This document shows, piece after piece, positions 21,569 to 30,510 of a DNA stretch of 59,218 nucleotides. Under the pieces are notes generated by a model, which was given only the letters and a program-made list of their open reading frames with translations, was not told the DNA's origin and made no database searches. Location of the stretch: contig CANGYF010000024.1 of assembly GCA_947458265.1 (NCBI GenBank), positions 1-59,218 on the forward strand, read 5' to 3'. Position numbers and translations under genes: made by a program. Source of the stretch: Betaproteobacteria bacterium. Lineage in GTDB: Bacteria > Pseudomonadota > Gammaproteobacteria > Burkholderiales > CAIKXV01. How positions within the stretch are numbered: position 1 is the stretch's first letter; every line of letters begins with the position of its first letter.

Positions 21569-21598
21569 GAACCAGCCAGTTCCGGGGTCTTATCCCTT

Positions 21599-21611
21599 GG
21601 GGTCAGACCCC
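21599..21611. repeat. Short GGGGTC-A-GACCCC palindrome
   Basis: A 13-base palindrome 30 bases from hairpin copy 1 shares its GGTCAGAC centre and may be a remnant of a related element. It lies just downstream of the TRAP binding-protein stop. Confidence 0.5.
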
Positions 21612-21639
21612 GGCCGTTCCGGCCGGTCGTGCAGCGCGC

Positions 21640-22914
21640 CTACTTTTTCGCTGGTGCGGCTGGTGAGGCGGGTGCGGTGGATGCCGCCGGTGCCGCCGGT
21701 GCGCCCGGCGGATTGTTGAGCACGAAGCTGTCGAAGCTCAGGTCGGCGGTGCGGTGCCAGGCGTGCTGGGCATCGCGGAATGCGCGCCAGTTGGCGTAGA
21801 TCTTTGCGAACGACGGGTTCTTCGCGGCCTCCTCGTCGTAGATCTGGAACGCAGCCTTCTGGGCCGCAACCATCACGTCGACCGGGAACGCCCGTACCTG
21901 CACGCCGGTCTTCTGGATGCGGGCGAGCGCCGGCGGGTTCTTGGCATCGTACTCGGCAAGCATGTTGACGTTGATCTCGGCCGAGGCGACATCGATCGCC
22001 TGCTGGAACTCGCGCGGCAGCTTCTCCCACTCCTTCAGGCCGACATACATCGAGAGCTGCGCGCCACCCTCCCAGAACCCGGGGTAGTAGTAGAACTTGG
22101 TGACCTTGGCGAAGCCCAGCTTCTCGTCGTCGTACGGGCCGACGAACTCGGTGGCATCGATCGTGCCGCGCTCGAGCGAGGAATAGATGTCCGCCGGGGC
22201 GATGACCTGCGGCAGCACGCCGATGCGCGAGAGCATCTCGCCGGCCAGGCCGGGGATGCGGAAGCGCAGGCCCTGCATGTCCTTGAGCGAGCGGATCTCG
22301 CGCCGGAACCAGCCACCCATCTGGGTGCCGGTGCTGCCAGCCGGGAAGTTCATCACGTTGAACTCGCGCATCACCTCGCGCATCAGTTCGAGGCCGCCGC
22401 CGTAGTACATCCAGGCGTTCTGCTGGCGCGCGTTGAGGCCGAACGGTACCGCGGTGTCGAAGGCCAGCGACCGGTTGCGCCCGATGTAGTAGTAGCTGGC
22501 GGTGTGGCCCATCTCGATGGTGCCGTTCTGCACCGCATCGAGCACCTGCAGGCCGCCGACGATCTCGCCCGCGGCGAACGGCCGGATCTGGAACCGCCCG
22601 CTGGTCAGCCGGTCGATGCGCTCGCAGAACATCTGCGCCGCGCCAAACAGGGTGTCGAGGCTCTTGGGAAAACTCGACTGGAGCCGCCAGCGCACCGAGG
22701 GGCCGGACTGGGCGATCGCCGGAGCCGCCGCCACGACGGTGGCTGATGCAGCAGCACCCTGAAGGAAAGCGCGACGCTGCCGGCGCAGTGCGGCGACGGT
22801 TGCCGTGTGCCCGGCCGCCTGCGCGGCGCCGCCGTCCGCTGTCGTGCCGTCGTGCGCTGCGCCGTCGATCGACACCGTGCCACGATCGTTGCGGTTGTCG
22901 CTGTCGCCTTGCAT
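21640..22914 (-). CDS. TRAP transporter substrate-binding protein (DctP-type), Tat-exported
   Basis: This 424-residue solute receptor delivers substrate to the TRAP permeases. The N-terminus is long and polar, then a twin-arginine signal (QRRAFLQG, Arg47-Arg48) and a hydrophobic stretch ending near AIAQ (about residue 69). The mature part matches the DctP/TakP group (SSFPKSLDTLFGAAQMFCERI, GHTASYYYIGRN, RIPGLAGEMLSRIG, EFVGPYDDEKLGF). ATG 22914 is chosen because GAGGAG precedes it; the frame is open to 23034. The C-terminus is an Ala/Pro tail ending PAAPAKK. The gene converges on the permease pair, separated by the hairpin repeat. Confidence 0.94.
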   Translation of the reverse strand: MQGDSDNRNDRGTVSIDGAAHDGTTADGGAAQAAGHTATVAALRRQRRAFLQGAAASATVVAAAPAIAQSGPSVRWRLQSSFPKSLDTLFGAAQMFCERIDRLTSGRFQIRPFAAGEIVGGLQVLDAVQNGTIEMGHTASYYYIGRNRSLAFDTAVPFGLNARQQNAWMYYGGGLELMREVMREFNVMNFPAGSTGTQMGGWFRREIRSLKDMQGLRFRIPGLAGEMLSRIGVLPQVIAPADIYSSLERGTIDATEFVGPYDDEKLGFAKVTKFYYYPGFWEGGAQLSMYVGLKEWEKLPREFQQAIDVASAEINVNMLAEYDAKNPPALARIQKTGVQVRAFPVDVMVAAQKAAFQIYDEEAAKNPSFAKIYANWRAFRDAQHAWHRTADLSFDSFVLNNPPGAPAAPAASTAPASPAAPAKK

Positions 22915-23095
22915 GCCCTCTCCTCGATGTCCGTTTGCCCGTGTCCGTCCAGGGCGGCACGAGTCTGTGTCGACGCACTTCGGAGACCCGCCGTCCCATG
23001 GACGCCATCCACGCCATCCCGCCGGCCGCCGCAATCCCCGTGCGCCGGAAGTTTAGCCATAAGCTTCCGGGGTCGCCAACGGATTATCATCGCGC

Positions 23096-24175
23096 ATGAC
23101 CGAACCGACCGCAGAATGGATCGACACCGCAGCAGGCCTCGCCGCCCTGCTCTCCCGCCTTCCCGGCGCATCCCGGGTCGGACTGGACACCGAGTTCATG
23201 CGGGTCAACACGTTCTGGCCCGACCTGGCGCTGGTGCAACTGCAGGTCGAAGGACCGCCGGCGCTGGTCGACCCGATCGGCTGCGGCGACCTGTCGCCTC
23301 TGGCGCCACTGCTCATCGATGCCGGCTGCGTGAAGATCATGCACAGCGCAAGCGAAGACCTGGTCGCGCTCGCGCCGATCGCCGGCGCGCCGGTCGCGGC
23401 GCTGTTCGACACCCAGGTGGCCGCAGCCTTCGCCGGCCTGGGGCCTGGCATCGGCTACCAGCGCCTGGTGCAGATGCTGCTCGATGTCGAGATCGGCAAG
23501 GGCGAGACCCGCTCCGACTGGCTGCAGCGGCCGCTCACCGAGCAGCAGAAGCTGTATGCGGCGATCGACGTGGTACACCTGCCGGCGATGCACGACCTGC
23601 TATCCACCAAGCTCGAGCAGCGGAAGATGCTCGACTGGTGCCAGGAGGACTGCGACCGGCTGTCCGCCGGCCCGCCCCCCGACGACGAGCCGCACCTTTC
23701 ATTCACGGCGCTGTGGAAATCCCCGCCCGAGTTGCAGGCACGCCTGCGCCGGCTGCTGCGCTGGCGCGAAGCACTGGCGCGCCGGATCAACCGTCCGCGC
23801 GCCTGGATCTTCGACAATGCGCTCGCCACCTCCCTGGTCGAGACGCCGCCTGCCGACACCGATGCGCTTGCTTCACGGATGCGCGGGCAGCGCAGCTTCC
23901 CGAAGCGCGAACTGGTGCCCTTGTTCGAACTGCTGGAGTCGCCTTTGACCGACGAGGAACTCGAGCTGCCGCCGATCCCGCCGCCGATCCGCGGTGAACC
24001 GGCCCAGTTGCTGGCGCAGGTGCGCGACAAGGTCGCAGCACGGGCGACCGAGCTGGACCTGCCGCCGGCGCTGCTCTGCCCGCGACGACTGCTGGAAGCA
24101 TGGGTACGGGGCGAACAATCGCCGGAGCTTGCCGGCTGGCGTGGCCAGGCATTGGGAGACCTGCTGGCTCGTTGA
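23096..24175 (+). CDS. rnd: Ribonuclease D
   Basis: RNase D is a 3'-5' exoribonuclease that trims tRNA precursors. The 359-residue protein has the DEDDy exonuclease residues Asp31 and Glu33 (LDTEF), Asp88 (SASEDL), Tyr154 and Asp158 (LYAAID), followed by an HRDC-like helical region (LLRWREALARRINRPRAWIFDN). It diverges from the TRAP receptor gene over 181 bases. No Shine-Dalgarno precedes the ATG; TATCAT at 23085-23090 lies only five bases upstream, so leaderless initiation is possible but unproven. Confidence 0.95.
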   Translation: MTEPTAEWIDTAAGLAALLSRLPGASRVGLDTEFMRVNTFWPDLALVQLQVEGPPALVDPIGCGDLSPLAPLLIDAGCVKIMHSASEDLVALAPIAGAPVAALFDTQVAAAFAGLGPGIGYQRLVQMLLDVEIGKGETRSDWLQRPLTEQQKLYAAIDVVHLPAMHDLLSTKLEQRKMLDWCQEDCDRLSAGPPPDDEPHLSFTALWKSPPELQARLRRLLRWREALARRINRPRAWIFDNALATSLVETPPADTDALASRMRGQRSFPKRELVPLFELLESPLTDEELELPPIPPPIRGEPAQLLAQVRDKVAARATELDLPPALLCPRRLLEAWVRGEQSPELAGWRGQALGDLLAR

Positions 24176-24231
24176 GAACCGGCGAGTGATGCGAAGCATG
24201 GTGGACGCCGCAGCGGCCGCAAGGACAGGAC

Positions 24232-25608
24232 ATGGGTAGACAGGTAGAGACGCTCGCCGGTTTCGTCGCCGGGACACGCTTCGAGGACATCCCGGAGCGG
24301 GTACGCCAGCACGCGAAGCTGGTGGTGCTCGACACCCTGGGCGTGATGCTCGCGGGTTCGCAGCGGCCGGAGGTGAGGCAGTTGCGCAGCGCGCTGCTGA
24401 CTGTGCCCGGCGACGGCCCGTCCGGCCAGTCTGGCCCGTCCACCGCGTATGCCACGGGCTTTCCGACTGGCGACCCGCGCAGCGTCGCGCTGGTCAACGG
24501 CATCGCCGCGCGTTCGCTCGAGCTGTGCGAAGGCCATCGCTTCGTGATGTTCCAGGGCGGCGCGCAGATCCTGCCAGGCCTGCTGGCCGTAGCGGAAGAC
24601 CGGCACCTGTCCGGCCGTGACGTGCTGGTCGCCTTCATCCTCGGCTATGACGCAGGTGCCCGGCTGTCGCTGTCGATGACCCCGCGCGCGCTGGTCCACC
24701 AGAACGGACAGGCGACGCTGCTCGGGGCCTCGGCCGCGGGTGCACGGCTGCGCGGGCTCGACGCCACCGGCACCAGCCTCGCGCTGCGGCTGGGCGCGAC
24801 GCTGATGCTCACGCCGAGCTACACCGACGCGATCGCCGGCGCCACCGCGCTCAATGTCGCAGGCGGCATGTGCGGCCATGCGGTCTCGCTCGCCCCGGAA
24901 CTGGCGCTGGCGGGCTTCGAAGCCCAGGCCGATGCGATCGAGCTGTCGCTCGGCAAACTGGTCGCCGAGGGCTTCCGTCCGGACGAGGTGCTGCAGGACC
25001 TGGGCAGCCGCTGGGAGATCACCCGCAACTGGTTTCGCCTGCGCGCCTGCTGCAATCCGATCCACTCAGCGCTCGATGCGCTGGAGGAAGCACTGTCGAA
25101 GCTGCGCCCCGCGCCGGATTCCATCGAACGCATCGACATCGAGACCTACCAGTTCGCATCGAAGATGGACGAGCGCAGCCCGTCCAACTACTTCGCCTCG
25201 CGCTACTCGCTGCCGCATGCGGCCGCCGGGCTCGCGCTGTTCAACAGCACCGGCTTCGATACGCTGAACGACGACACGGTGCACGACCCGGCGTGGGCGG
25301 CGATGCGTGCCCGGGTGCATGTCGCCGAGGATCCGGCAATGACCGCTGCCCTGCCCCACCACAAGCCTTCGCGTGCGACGGTCACGCTGGTCGACGGGCG
25401 TACCGCGAGCGGCACCTGCGACCTGCCGCGCGGCGACTTCGAGCGCCCTTATGCGGAGTCGGAGATTCGCGCGAAGTTCCGCGCGCTGGCCGCGCACGTG
25501 CTGGACCCGGCGGGAGCGGAGCGGGTCGAGGCCGCGGTGGACGGCATGGAATCCTGGACGGACGTACGCAGTTTCGTCGAACTGCTCCGATCCTCTGGCG
25601 GCAGGTAA
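24232..25608 (+). CDS. MmgE/PrpD family protein
   Basis: This 458-residue protein belongs to the MmgE/PrpD family, whose best known members dehydrate 2-methylcitrate; others are cis-aconitate decarboxylase and iminodisuccinate epimerase. Family features are LAGFVAGTRFEDIP, KLVVLDTLGVMLAG, an all-helical first domain and the CNPIHSALDAL and SPSNYFASRYSLPHAAA region of the lid domain. No other methylcitrate genes are nearby, so propionate catabolism is not supported. Transcription ends at hairpin copy 2, 28 bases downstream. Confidence 0.9.
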   Translation: MGRQVETLAGFVAGTRFEDIPERVRQHAKLVVLDTLGVMLAGSQRPEVRQLRSALLTVPGDGPSGQSGPSTAYATGFPTGDPRSVALVNGIAARSLELCEGHRFVMFQGGAQILPGLLAVAEDRHLSGRDVLVAFILGYDAGARLSLSMTPRALVHQNGQATLLGASAAGARLRGLDATGTSLALRLGATLMLTPSYTDAIAGATALNVAGGMCGHAVSLAPELALAGFEAQADAIELSLGKLVAEGFRPDEVLQDLGSRWEITRNWFRLRACCNPIHSALDALEEALSKLRPAPDSIERIDIETYQFASKMDERSPSNYFASRYSLPHAAAGLALFNSTGFDTLNDDTVHDPAWAAMRARVHVAEDPAMTAALPHHKPSRATVTLVDGRTASGTCDLPRGDFERPYAESEIRAKFRALAAHVLDPAGAERVEAAVDGMESWTDVRSFVELLRSSGGR

Positions 25609-25635
25609 CGCGAGCCCGGCCCGGTTTCCTGCGCC

Positions 25636-25690
25636 GGAAAACAGGGTCAGACACGCTTTTCCAGAAAAAGCGTGTCTGACCCTGTTTTCC
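25636..25690. repeat. Long hairpin repeat, copy 2 (bidirectional terminator candidate)
   Basis: Two 25-base arms flank a five-base centre between the convergent stops of the MmgE/PrpD gene and dnaE2. The core CAGGGTCAGACACGC is shared with copy 1 at 21512-21568. Relative to copy 1 one base is missing in the left arm (GGAAAACAGG for GGAAAATCAGG), and the complementary base is missing in the right arm, so pairing is preserved. Confidence 0.85.
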
Positions 25691-25701
25691 TCATGCTCCT
25701 T

Positions 25702-28700
25702 CTAGCCGAAGTCGCGCGAGGTCGTCACCAGCCGGCCGAGCAGCCGGGTATCGTCGACCAGCCGGCCGGCGACCAGGTGCACTACCTCGCCTTCGCGCTG
25801 CACATGGCCGTACACGGTCATCAGGCGCGAGCCGAGCAGTTCGCGCCGCTGCTTCTCGACGATCGTCGGCCACACCACGACGTTGATGTGGCCGGTCTCG
25901 TCCTCCAGCGTCACGAACACCACGCCGCTGGCGGTGGACGGACGCTGGCGGCAGGTGACGATGCCGCAGGCGCGGATCAACTGGCCGTTGCGTGCGGCAC
26001 GCACCGCGTCGGCGGTGGACAGGCGGCGCCCGGCGAGCATCGGGCGCAGCAGCGCGAGCGGATGCCGGCGCAGCGTCAGGCCGAGCGTCGAGTAGTCGAG
26101 CATCACGTCCTCGCCTTCGGTGGGCGGCAGCAGCGAGGCCTGCACCGCATCGCGCGGTGCGCGCGTCAGCGGCGTGTCGGCTTCCAGCGCCAGCGCCTGC
26201 CACCAGGCCTCGCGCCGATGCCCGGCCAGCGCACACAGGGCATCGGCCGCGGCCAGTGCGTTCACGTCGGCGCGCTGCAACGCGGCGCGCCGGGCGAGGT
26301 CATCGAGGTCGACGAACGGTGCCTGGCGGCGCGCGGCCACGAGACGTGAAGCACCCGCCTCTGACAACCCCTTGACCATGCGCAACCCGAGGCGCAGCGC
26401 CGGCGAACCTGTGCCATCACTGCTGCCACCCCCATCGCCCCCACGGGTGCAACCCGCATCGGGGCGCTCCAGCACGCAGTCCCAGCCGCTCACCGTCACG
26501 TCCGGCGGCAGCACCTGCACGCGATGCCGCTTCACGTCCTGCACGATCTCGGACGGCGAATAGAAGCCGAGCGGCTGCGCGTTCAGCAACCCGCAGGCGA
26601 AGGCCGCCGGATGGTGGCACTTCAGCCAGCACGACACATAGACCAGCAGCGCGAAGCTTGCTGCATGCGATTCGGGGAAGCCGTACTCGCCGAAGCCCTG
26701 GATCTGCCGGAAGATCTGTTCGGCATAGTCGGCGCTGTAGCCGCGCGCGAGCATGCCGGCAAGCAGCCTGTCGCGGAACGGTTCCAGGCCACCCTTGCGC
26801 CGCCAGGCCGCCATCGCACGGCGCACCCGGTCGGCCTCGCCCGCCGTGAAGCCGGCGGCCACCACCACCAGCTGCATCACCTGCTCCTGGAAGATCGAGA
26901 TGCCCAACGTGCGCTCGAGCACGCCCTTCACCGCCTCGGAGGGATAGGTGACCGGTTCCAGCCCCTGCCGCCGGCGCAGGTAGGGATGCACCATGCCGCC
27001 CTGGATCGGCCCTGGCCGCACGATCGCCACCTCGATCACCAGGTCATAGAAGCATTTCGGCTTCAGCCGCGGCAGCATGGTCATCTGCGCCCGCGATTCG
27101 ATCTGGAATACGCCGATGGTGTCGGCGCGCTGGATCATCGCGTAGGTCTGCTCGTCCTCGGCCGGGATGTCCTGCAGCCGCCAGGGGCTGGGGCTGGGGC
27201 TGGGGTAAGCCTTGACCCCAGCCGCATCCAGCGCATCGAGCGTGCGGCGGATGGCGGTCAGCATGCCCAGCGCCAGCACGTCGACCTTCAGCAGCCCGAG
27301 CGCATCGAGGTCGTCCTTGTCCCACTGGATCACGGTGCGGCCGTCCATTGCCGCGTTCTCGACCGGTACCAGCCGGGTCAGCCGGTCGCGCGCAATCACG
27401 AAGCCGCCGCTGTGCTGCGACAGGTGGCGCGGGAAGCCGACCAGCTGGTGCGCGAAGTCGACCACCTGCCCGACCAGCGGATTGCCGGGATCGAAGCCGG
27501 CCTCGACCAGCCGTTCATCCTTTACCTGCTTGCCATCCCACCAGGCGATGGTCTTCGCCAGGCGGTCGACCTGGTCGAGCGACAGGCCGAACGCCTTGCC
27601 GACATCGCGCAGCGCCGAGCGCGGCCGGTAGGTGGCGAGCGCTGCAGTCAACGCAGCCCGGTCGCGGCCGTACTTGCGATAGATGTACTGCATCACCTCT
27701 TCGCGCCGCTCGTGCTCGAAGTCGACGTCGATGTCCGGCGGTTCGTTGCGCTCCTTCGAGATGAAGCGTTCGAACAGCACCTGCATCCGGCCCGGGTCCA
27801 CCTCGGTCACGCCCAGTGCGTAGCAGACCGCGGAATTGGCCGCCGACCCGCGCCCCTGGCAGAGAATGCCGCGGCCGCGCGCGAAGCGCACGATGTCGTG
27901 CACGGTCAGGAAATAGGCTTCGTAGCCGAGGTCGGCGATCAGCGCGAGTTCATGCTCGACCAGCTTCAGCACGACGGCTGGCGTGCCATGCGGATAGCGC
28001 TCGTCCAGCCCCTCGAAGGTCAACTGGCGCAGCCAGCTCGCCGCGGTCTCGCCCTCGGGCACCAGTTCGCGCGGGTACTCGTAGCGCAGTTCGTCGAGCG
28101 AGAAGGTACAGCGCCCGGCAATCTCGACCGATTGCAGAAGCAGTTCCGGCGGATACAGGCGGGCCAGCCGTGCGATCGGACGCAGGCAGCGCTCCGCATT
28201 GGCCAGCACGCGCGAGCCGAGTTCGGCCAGCGGCAGCCCTTCGCGGACCGCGGTCAGCACATCGTGCAGGGCCTTGCGCTCGCGCCGGTGCATCTGCACC
28301 GCGCCGCAGGCGACCAGCGGCAGGCCGGGGCCGGCGTCCTGCCCGGCGCCGGCCGCGAGCTGCAGCGCACGCTCGAGCAATGCGCCGTCGTCCGGTCCCT
28401 GCACCAGCACCACGCCGATCCAGCAGGCCCCGGGAAAGGCACGGCCGATCATCGCCACCGATTCGCCGCCACCGGATACGCCGCTGGCCGAAGATGGCAC
28501 GACGATCGCCAGGCAGTGCGGCACGCCGCGCGCGAGGTCGGCCAGCCGCAGGCAATAGCGGCCCTTGGCCATGCGCCCGCGCGCAAGGGTGATCAGCTCG
28601 CAGAGATTGCCGTAGCCCTCACGGTTGCAGGCGAGCAGCAGGATGCGCTCGATCGACGGGCAATCGGCGAGCGCGAACTGCGCGCCGATGACCAGGTGCA

Positions 28701-28881
28701 GCCCGCATTCCTTTGCGGCCAGGTGGGCGCGCACCACGCCGGACACCGAGCATTCATCGACGATCGCCAGTGCGCGGTAGCCAAGCGCAGCGGCCTGGGC
28801 AACCAGTTCCTCGGGATGGGATGCACCACGCAGGAAGGTGAAATTGGAGAGCGCATCGAGTTCAGCGCAGGCCGGCAGCAT
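25702..28881 (-). CDS. dnaE2: Error-prone DNA polymerase DnaE2
   Basis: DnaE2 (ImuC) is the catalytic polymerase of the SOS mutasome and works with ImuA and ImuB. The 1059-residue protein has an N-terminal PHP domain (MLPACAELDALSNFTFLRGASHPEELV), a polymerase core with PDIDVDF (residues 382-388; Asp383 and Asp385 equivalent to catalytic aspartates of DnaE), QHSGGFVI, ESRAQMTMLPRL, FQEQVMQL and GFGEYGFPESHAASFA, and a C-terminal OB fold. It starts 13 bases after imuB at ATG 28881; the longer frame to 28986 overlaps imuB. A PSPSPSP insertion lies after VKAY, encoded at 27184-27205. Confidence 0.97.
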   Translation of the reverse strand: MLPACAELDALSNFTFLRGASHPEELVAQAAALGYRALAIVDECSVSGVVRAHLAAKECGLHLVIGAQFALADCPSIERILLLACNREGYGNLCELITLARGRMAKGRYCLRLADLARGVPHCLAIVVPSSASGVSGGGESVAMIGRAFPGACWIGVVLVQGPDDGALLERALQLAAGAGQDAGPGLPLVACGAVQMHRRERKALHDVLTAVREGLPLAELGSRVLANAERCLRPIARLARLYPPELLLQSVEIAGRCTFSLDELRYEYPRELVPEGETAASWLRQLTFEGLDERYPHGTPAVVLKLVEHELALIADLGYEAYFLTVHDIVRFARGRGILCQGRGSAANSAVCYALGVTEVDPGRMQVLFERFISKERNEPPDIDVDFEHERREEVMQYIYRKYGRDRAALTAALATYRPRSALRDVGKAFGLSLDQVDRLAKTIAWWDGKQVKDERLVEAGFDPGNPLVGQVVDFAHQLVGFPRHLSQHSGGFVIARDRLTRLVPVENAAMDGRTVIQWDKDDLDALGLLKVDVLALGMLTAIRRTLDALDAAGVKAYPSPSPSPWRLQDIPAEDEQTYAMIQRADTIGVFQIESRAQMTMLPRLKPKCFYDLVIEVAIVRPGPIQGGMVHPYLRRRQGLEPVTYPSEAVKGVLERTLGISIFQEQVMQLVVVAAGFTAGEADRVRRAMAAWRRKGGLEPFRDRLLAGMLARGYSADYAEQIFRQIQGFGEYGFPESHAASFALLVYVSCWLKCHHPAAFACGLLNAQPLGFYSPSEIVQDVKRHRVQVLPPDVTVSGWDCVLERPDAGCTRGGDGGGSSDGTGSPALRLGLRMVKGLSEAGASRLVAARRQAPFVDLDDLARRAALQRADVNALAAADALCALAGHRREAWWQALALEADTPLTRAPRDAVQASLLPPTEGEDVMLDYSTLGLTLRRHPLALLRPMLAGRRLSTADAVRAARNGQLIRACGIVTCRQRPSTASGVVFVTLEDETGHINVVVWPTIVEKQRRELLGSRLMTVYGHVQREGEVVHLVAGRLVDDTRLLGRLVTTSRDFG
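27184..27222. repeat. GGGGCT tandem repeat and hairpin inside dnaE2
   Basis: Three GGGGCT units in tandem (27184-27201) run into an inverted repeat with perfect 8-base arms, GCTGGGGT (27199-27206) and ACCCCAGC (27215-27222). It encodes the Pro/Ser insertion in DnaE2 between VKAY and WRLQDIPAED and is absent from typical family members at this point. Confidence 0.7.
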
Positions 28882-28894
28882 GGCGTGGCTGCCG

Positions 28895-30502
28895 TCATGC
28901 GAACAGACCGTGCAGATACCAGCGCGATGGGTCGACCGGTTCGCGGTAGATCCAGCAGGCTTCGCCGGCACGGTTGCGGGCGACATAGTAGTCGCGGGCG
29001 ACGGCGCGCCCGTCCCACCAGCCGGCCTCGATGCGCTCGGGACCGCTCACCAGTTCGAGCGGCCCATGGTACTGCGGCCGGGACTCGGCGCAGACCAGCA
29101 TGCGCGGCCGCTCGAGCAGGAACACCGGGCGCTCGCGGCGCGAGCGCATCGTCGTTGCGGTGTCGCGCAGGCGCGCGGCGGCGGCCGTCGGGGCCGTGGT
29201 CGCGGTAGCCAGGGCGGCGCCAGCGGCCGATGCCGGCGTGCCAGTGCCAGCACCAGTGCCGGTGGCCGGACGCAGCCGTGGCGGGCGGCCATCGGCCCGA
29301 CGCCAGGCCTGCTCCGGCCGATGGTCATCGCGCAATGCGACCGAGAACAGTGCGCCAGGCTCCAGCCGCGAGGACAGGCGTTCGGTCAGCTCGTGCCAGG
29401 ACTGCGCACGCCGGGTGGCGTCGGGCAGGAAGCTGGTGCTGTGCTCCCCGAAGCCGTGCAGTGTGTCGACATGGAGCGCCACGGCACTGATCGTCGCCTT
29501 CAGTTCCAGCCGCTCGAGCCGCTCGCGCACCAGCCGCTGCCAGCGCGCACGGGCACGCTCCGGCACAGCGGAACCCAGCGTGAGCCGGGTCGGCACCGAA
29601 CGGCCGTGTTCGAGTTCGACCACGAGTTGCAGCGCCCCTGCCCCTCGGGCCCGCAGGAAGCCCTCCATCTCGGCGAGCATGCGGGAGACCGGGATGTCGA
29701 GCAGCGCGGTGTCGATCACGTCGAACGGCAGGTCGATGCGCGAGGAGAAGCGGTCGGGCAACGCGAAACACGGCCGTGGATCGGCGGCGCGCCCCAGCGC
29801 ACGGTCGAGGTCGGATTGTGCATCCGCCCCGAACCGCCGGCGGAAACCGTCGCGTGGCAGTGCCAGCGCCTCGCGGATGCGGCAGATGCCGAGTACCGCC
29901 AGCGCATCGAGGCGTTCGCGTGGCCAGTCGAACAGCGCCAGCGGCAGTTCGGCGAGGCGCGCCGGCAGGTCGGCCGCTTCGAGGCAGGCACGCACCCCGG
30001 CCTGTTCATGGCCACCGCGTGCCAGCAGCCAGGCACCCAGCGGCGTCGGAGCAACCCCGAACGAGGCCCGGAAGCCGAGTTCGGCCAGTCCGGTGCGAAA
30101 CTGGCCGAGCAGACGCGCGAGCCCGCCGAACAGTTTCAGGCTGCCTGCAACCTCGAGCAGCACGCCCGAGCGCTCGAGCACCACCGATGGCGTGAACTGC
30201 GCAGCCCAGCCGGCCACCTGCCGGATCGCCGCTGTTTCGCGTGCCTCGTCCCGGTGCAGCGTGGCCAGTCCGGTGGCCAGCGCGCAGGCCGCTGCCACCG
30301 ACATGCCCGGATGCACGCCGGCCGCACGCGCCCGCGGATTGGCCGAGTGCACGAACGGCCGGTTGTCGGGGCCATCGCTGACCGCCAGCGGCAGGTCGAC
30401 GATGAGTGCAGTGCCGGCATCGCCAGCCTGCACCCGGTTGACCACCTCGAGCGGCAGGTCGGGCAGGTAGAGCGCAATCCAGAGCATGGTCGGTCTCTTC
30501 AT
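28895..30502 (-). CDS. imuB: ImuB, catalytically inactive Y-family polymerase homologue
   Basis: ImuB is a scaffold that links DnaE2 and ImuA to the beta clamp during mutagenic bypass. The 535-residue protein (from ATG 30502; ATG 30487 is an alternative with an AAGAGA site) has the Y-family fold but lacks the catalytic acidic motif: the first strand reads LWIALYLPDLPLEVV where active polymerases have a DMD-type motif. Further matches are PRARAAGVHPGMSVAAACAL, LPARLAELPLALFDWPRERLDALAVLGI and the C-terminal WWDGRAVARDYYVARNRAGE. It lies nine bases after imuA and 13 before dnaE2. Confidence 0.95.
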   Translation of the reverse strand: MKRPTMLWIALYLPDLPLEVVNRVQAGDAGTALIVDLPLAVSDGPDNRPFVHSANPRARAAGVHPGMSVAAACALATGLATLHRDEARETAAIRQVAGWAAQFTPSVVLERSGVLLEVAGSLKLFGGLARLLGQFRTGLAELGFRASFGVAPTPLGAWLLARGGHEQAGVRACLEAADLPARLAELPLALFDWPRERLDALAVLGICRIREALALPRDGFRRRFGADAQSDLDRALGRAADPRPCFALPDRFSSRIDLPFDVIDTALLDIPVSRMLAEMEGFLRARGAGALQLVVELEHGRSVPTRLTLGSAVPERARARWQRLVRERLERLELKATISAVALHVDTLHGFGEHSTSFLPDATRRAQSWHELTERLSSRLEPGALFSVALRDDHRPEQAWRRADGRPPRLRPATGTGAGTGTPASAAGAALATATTAPTAAAARLRDTATTMRSRRERPVFLLERPRMLVCAESRPQYHGPLELVSGPERIEAGWWDGRAVARDYYVARNRAGEACWIYREPVDPSRWYLHGLFA

Positions 30503-30510
30503 GGCCGTTA

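Noticed and set aside
24232-25608. 2-methylcitrate (prp) operon
   Set aside because: Only a MmgE/PrpD relative is present, without PrpB or PrpC, so propionate catabolism is unsupported.
26524-29208. Plus-strand frame antisense to dnaE2
   Set aside because: A shadow frame; DnaE2 motifs are intact on the minus strand.
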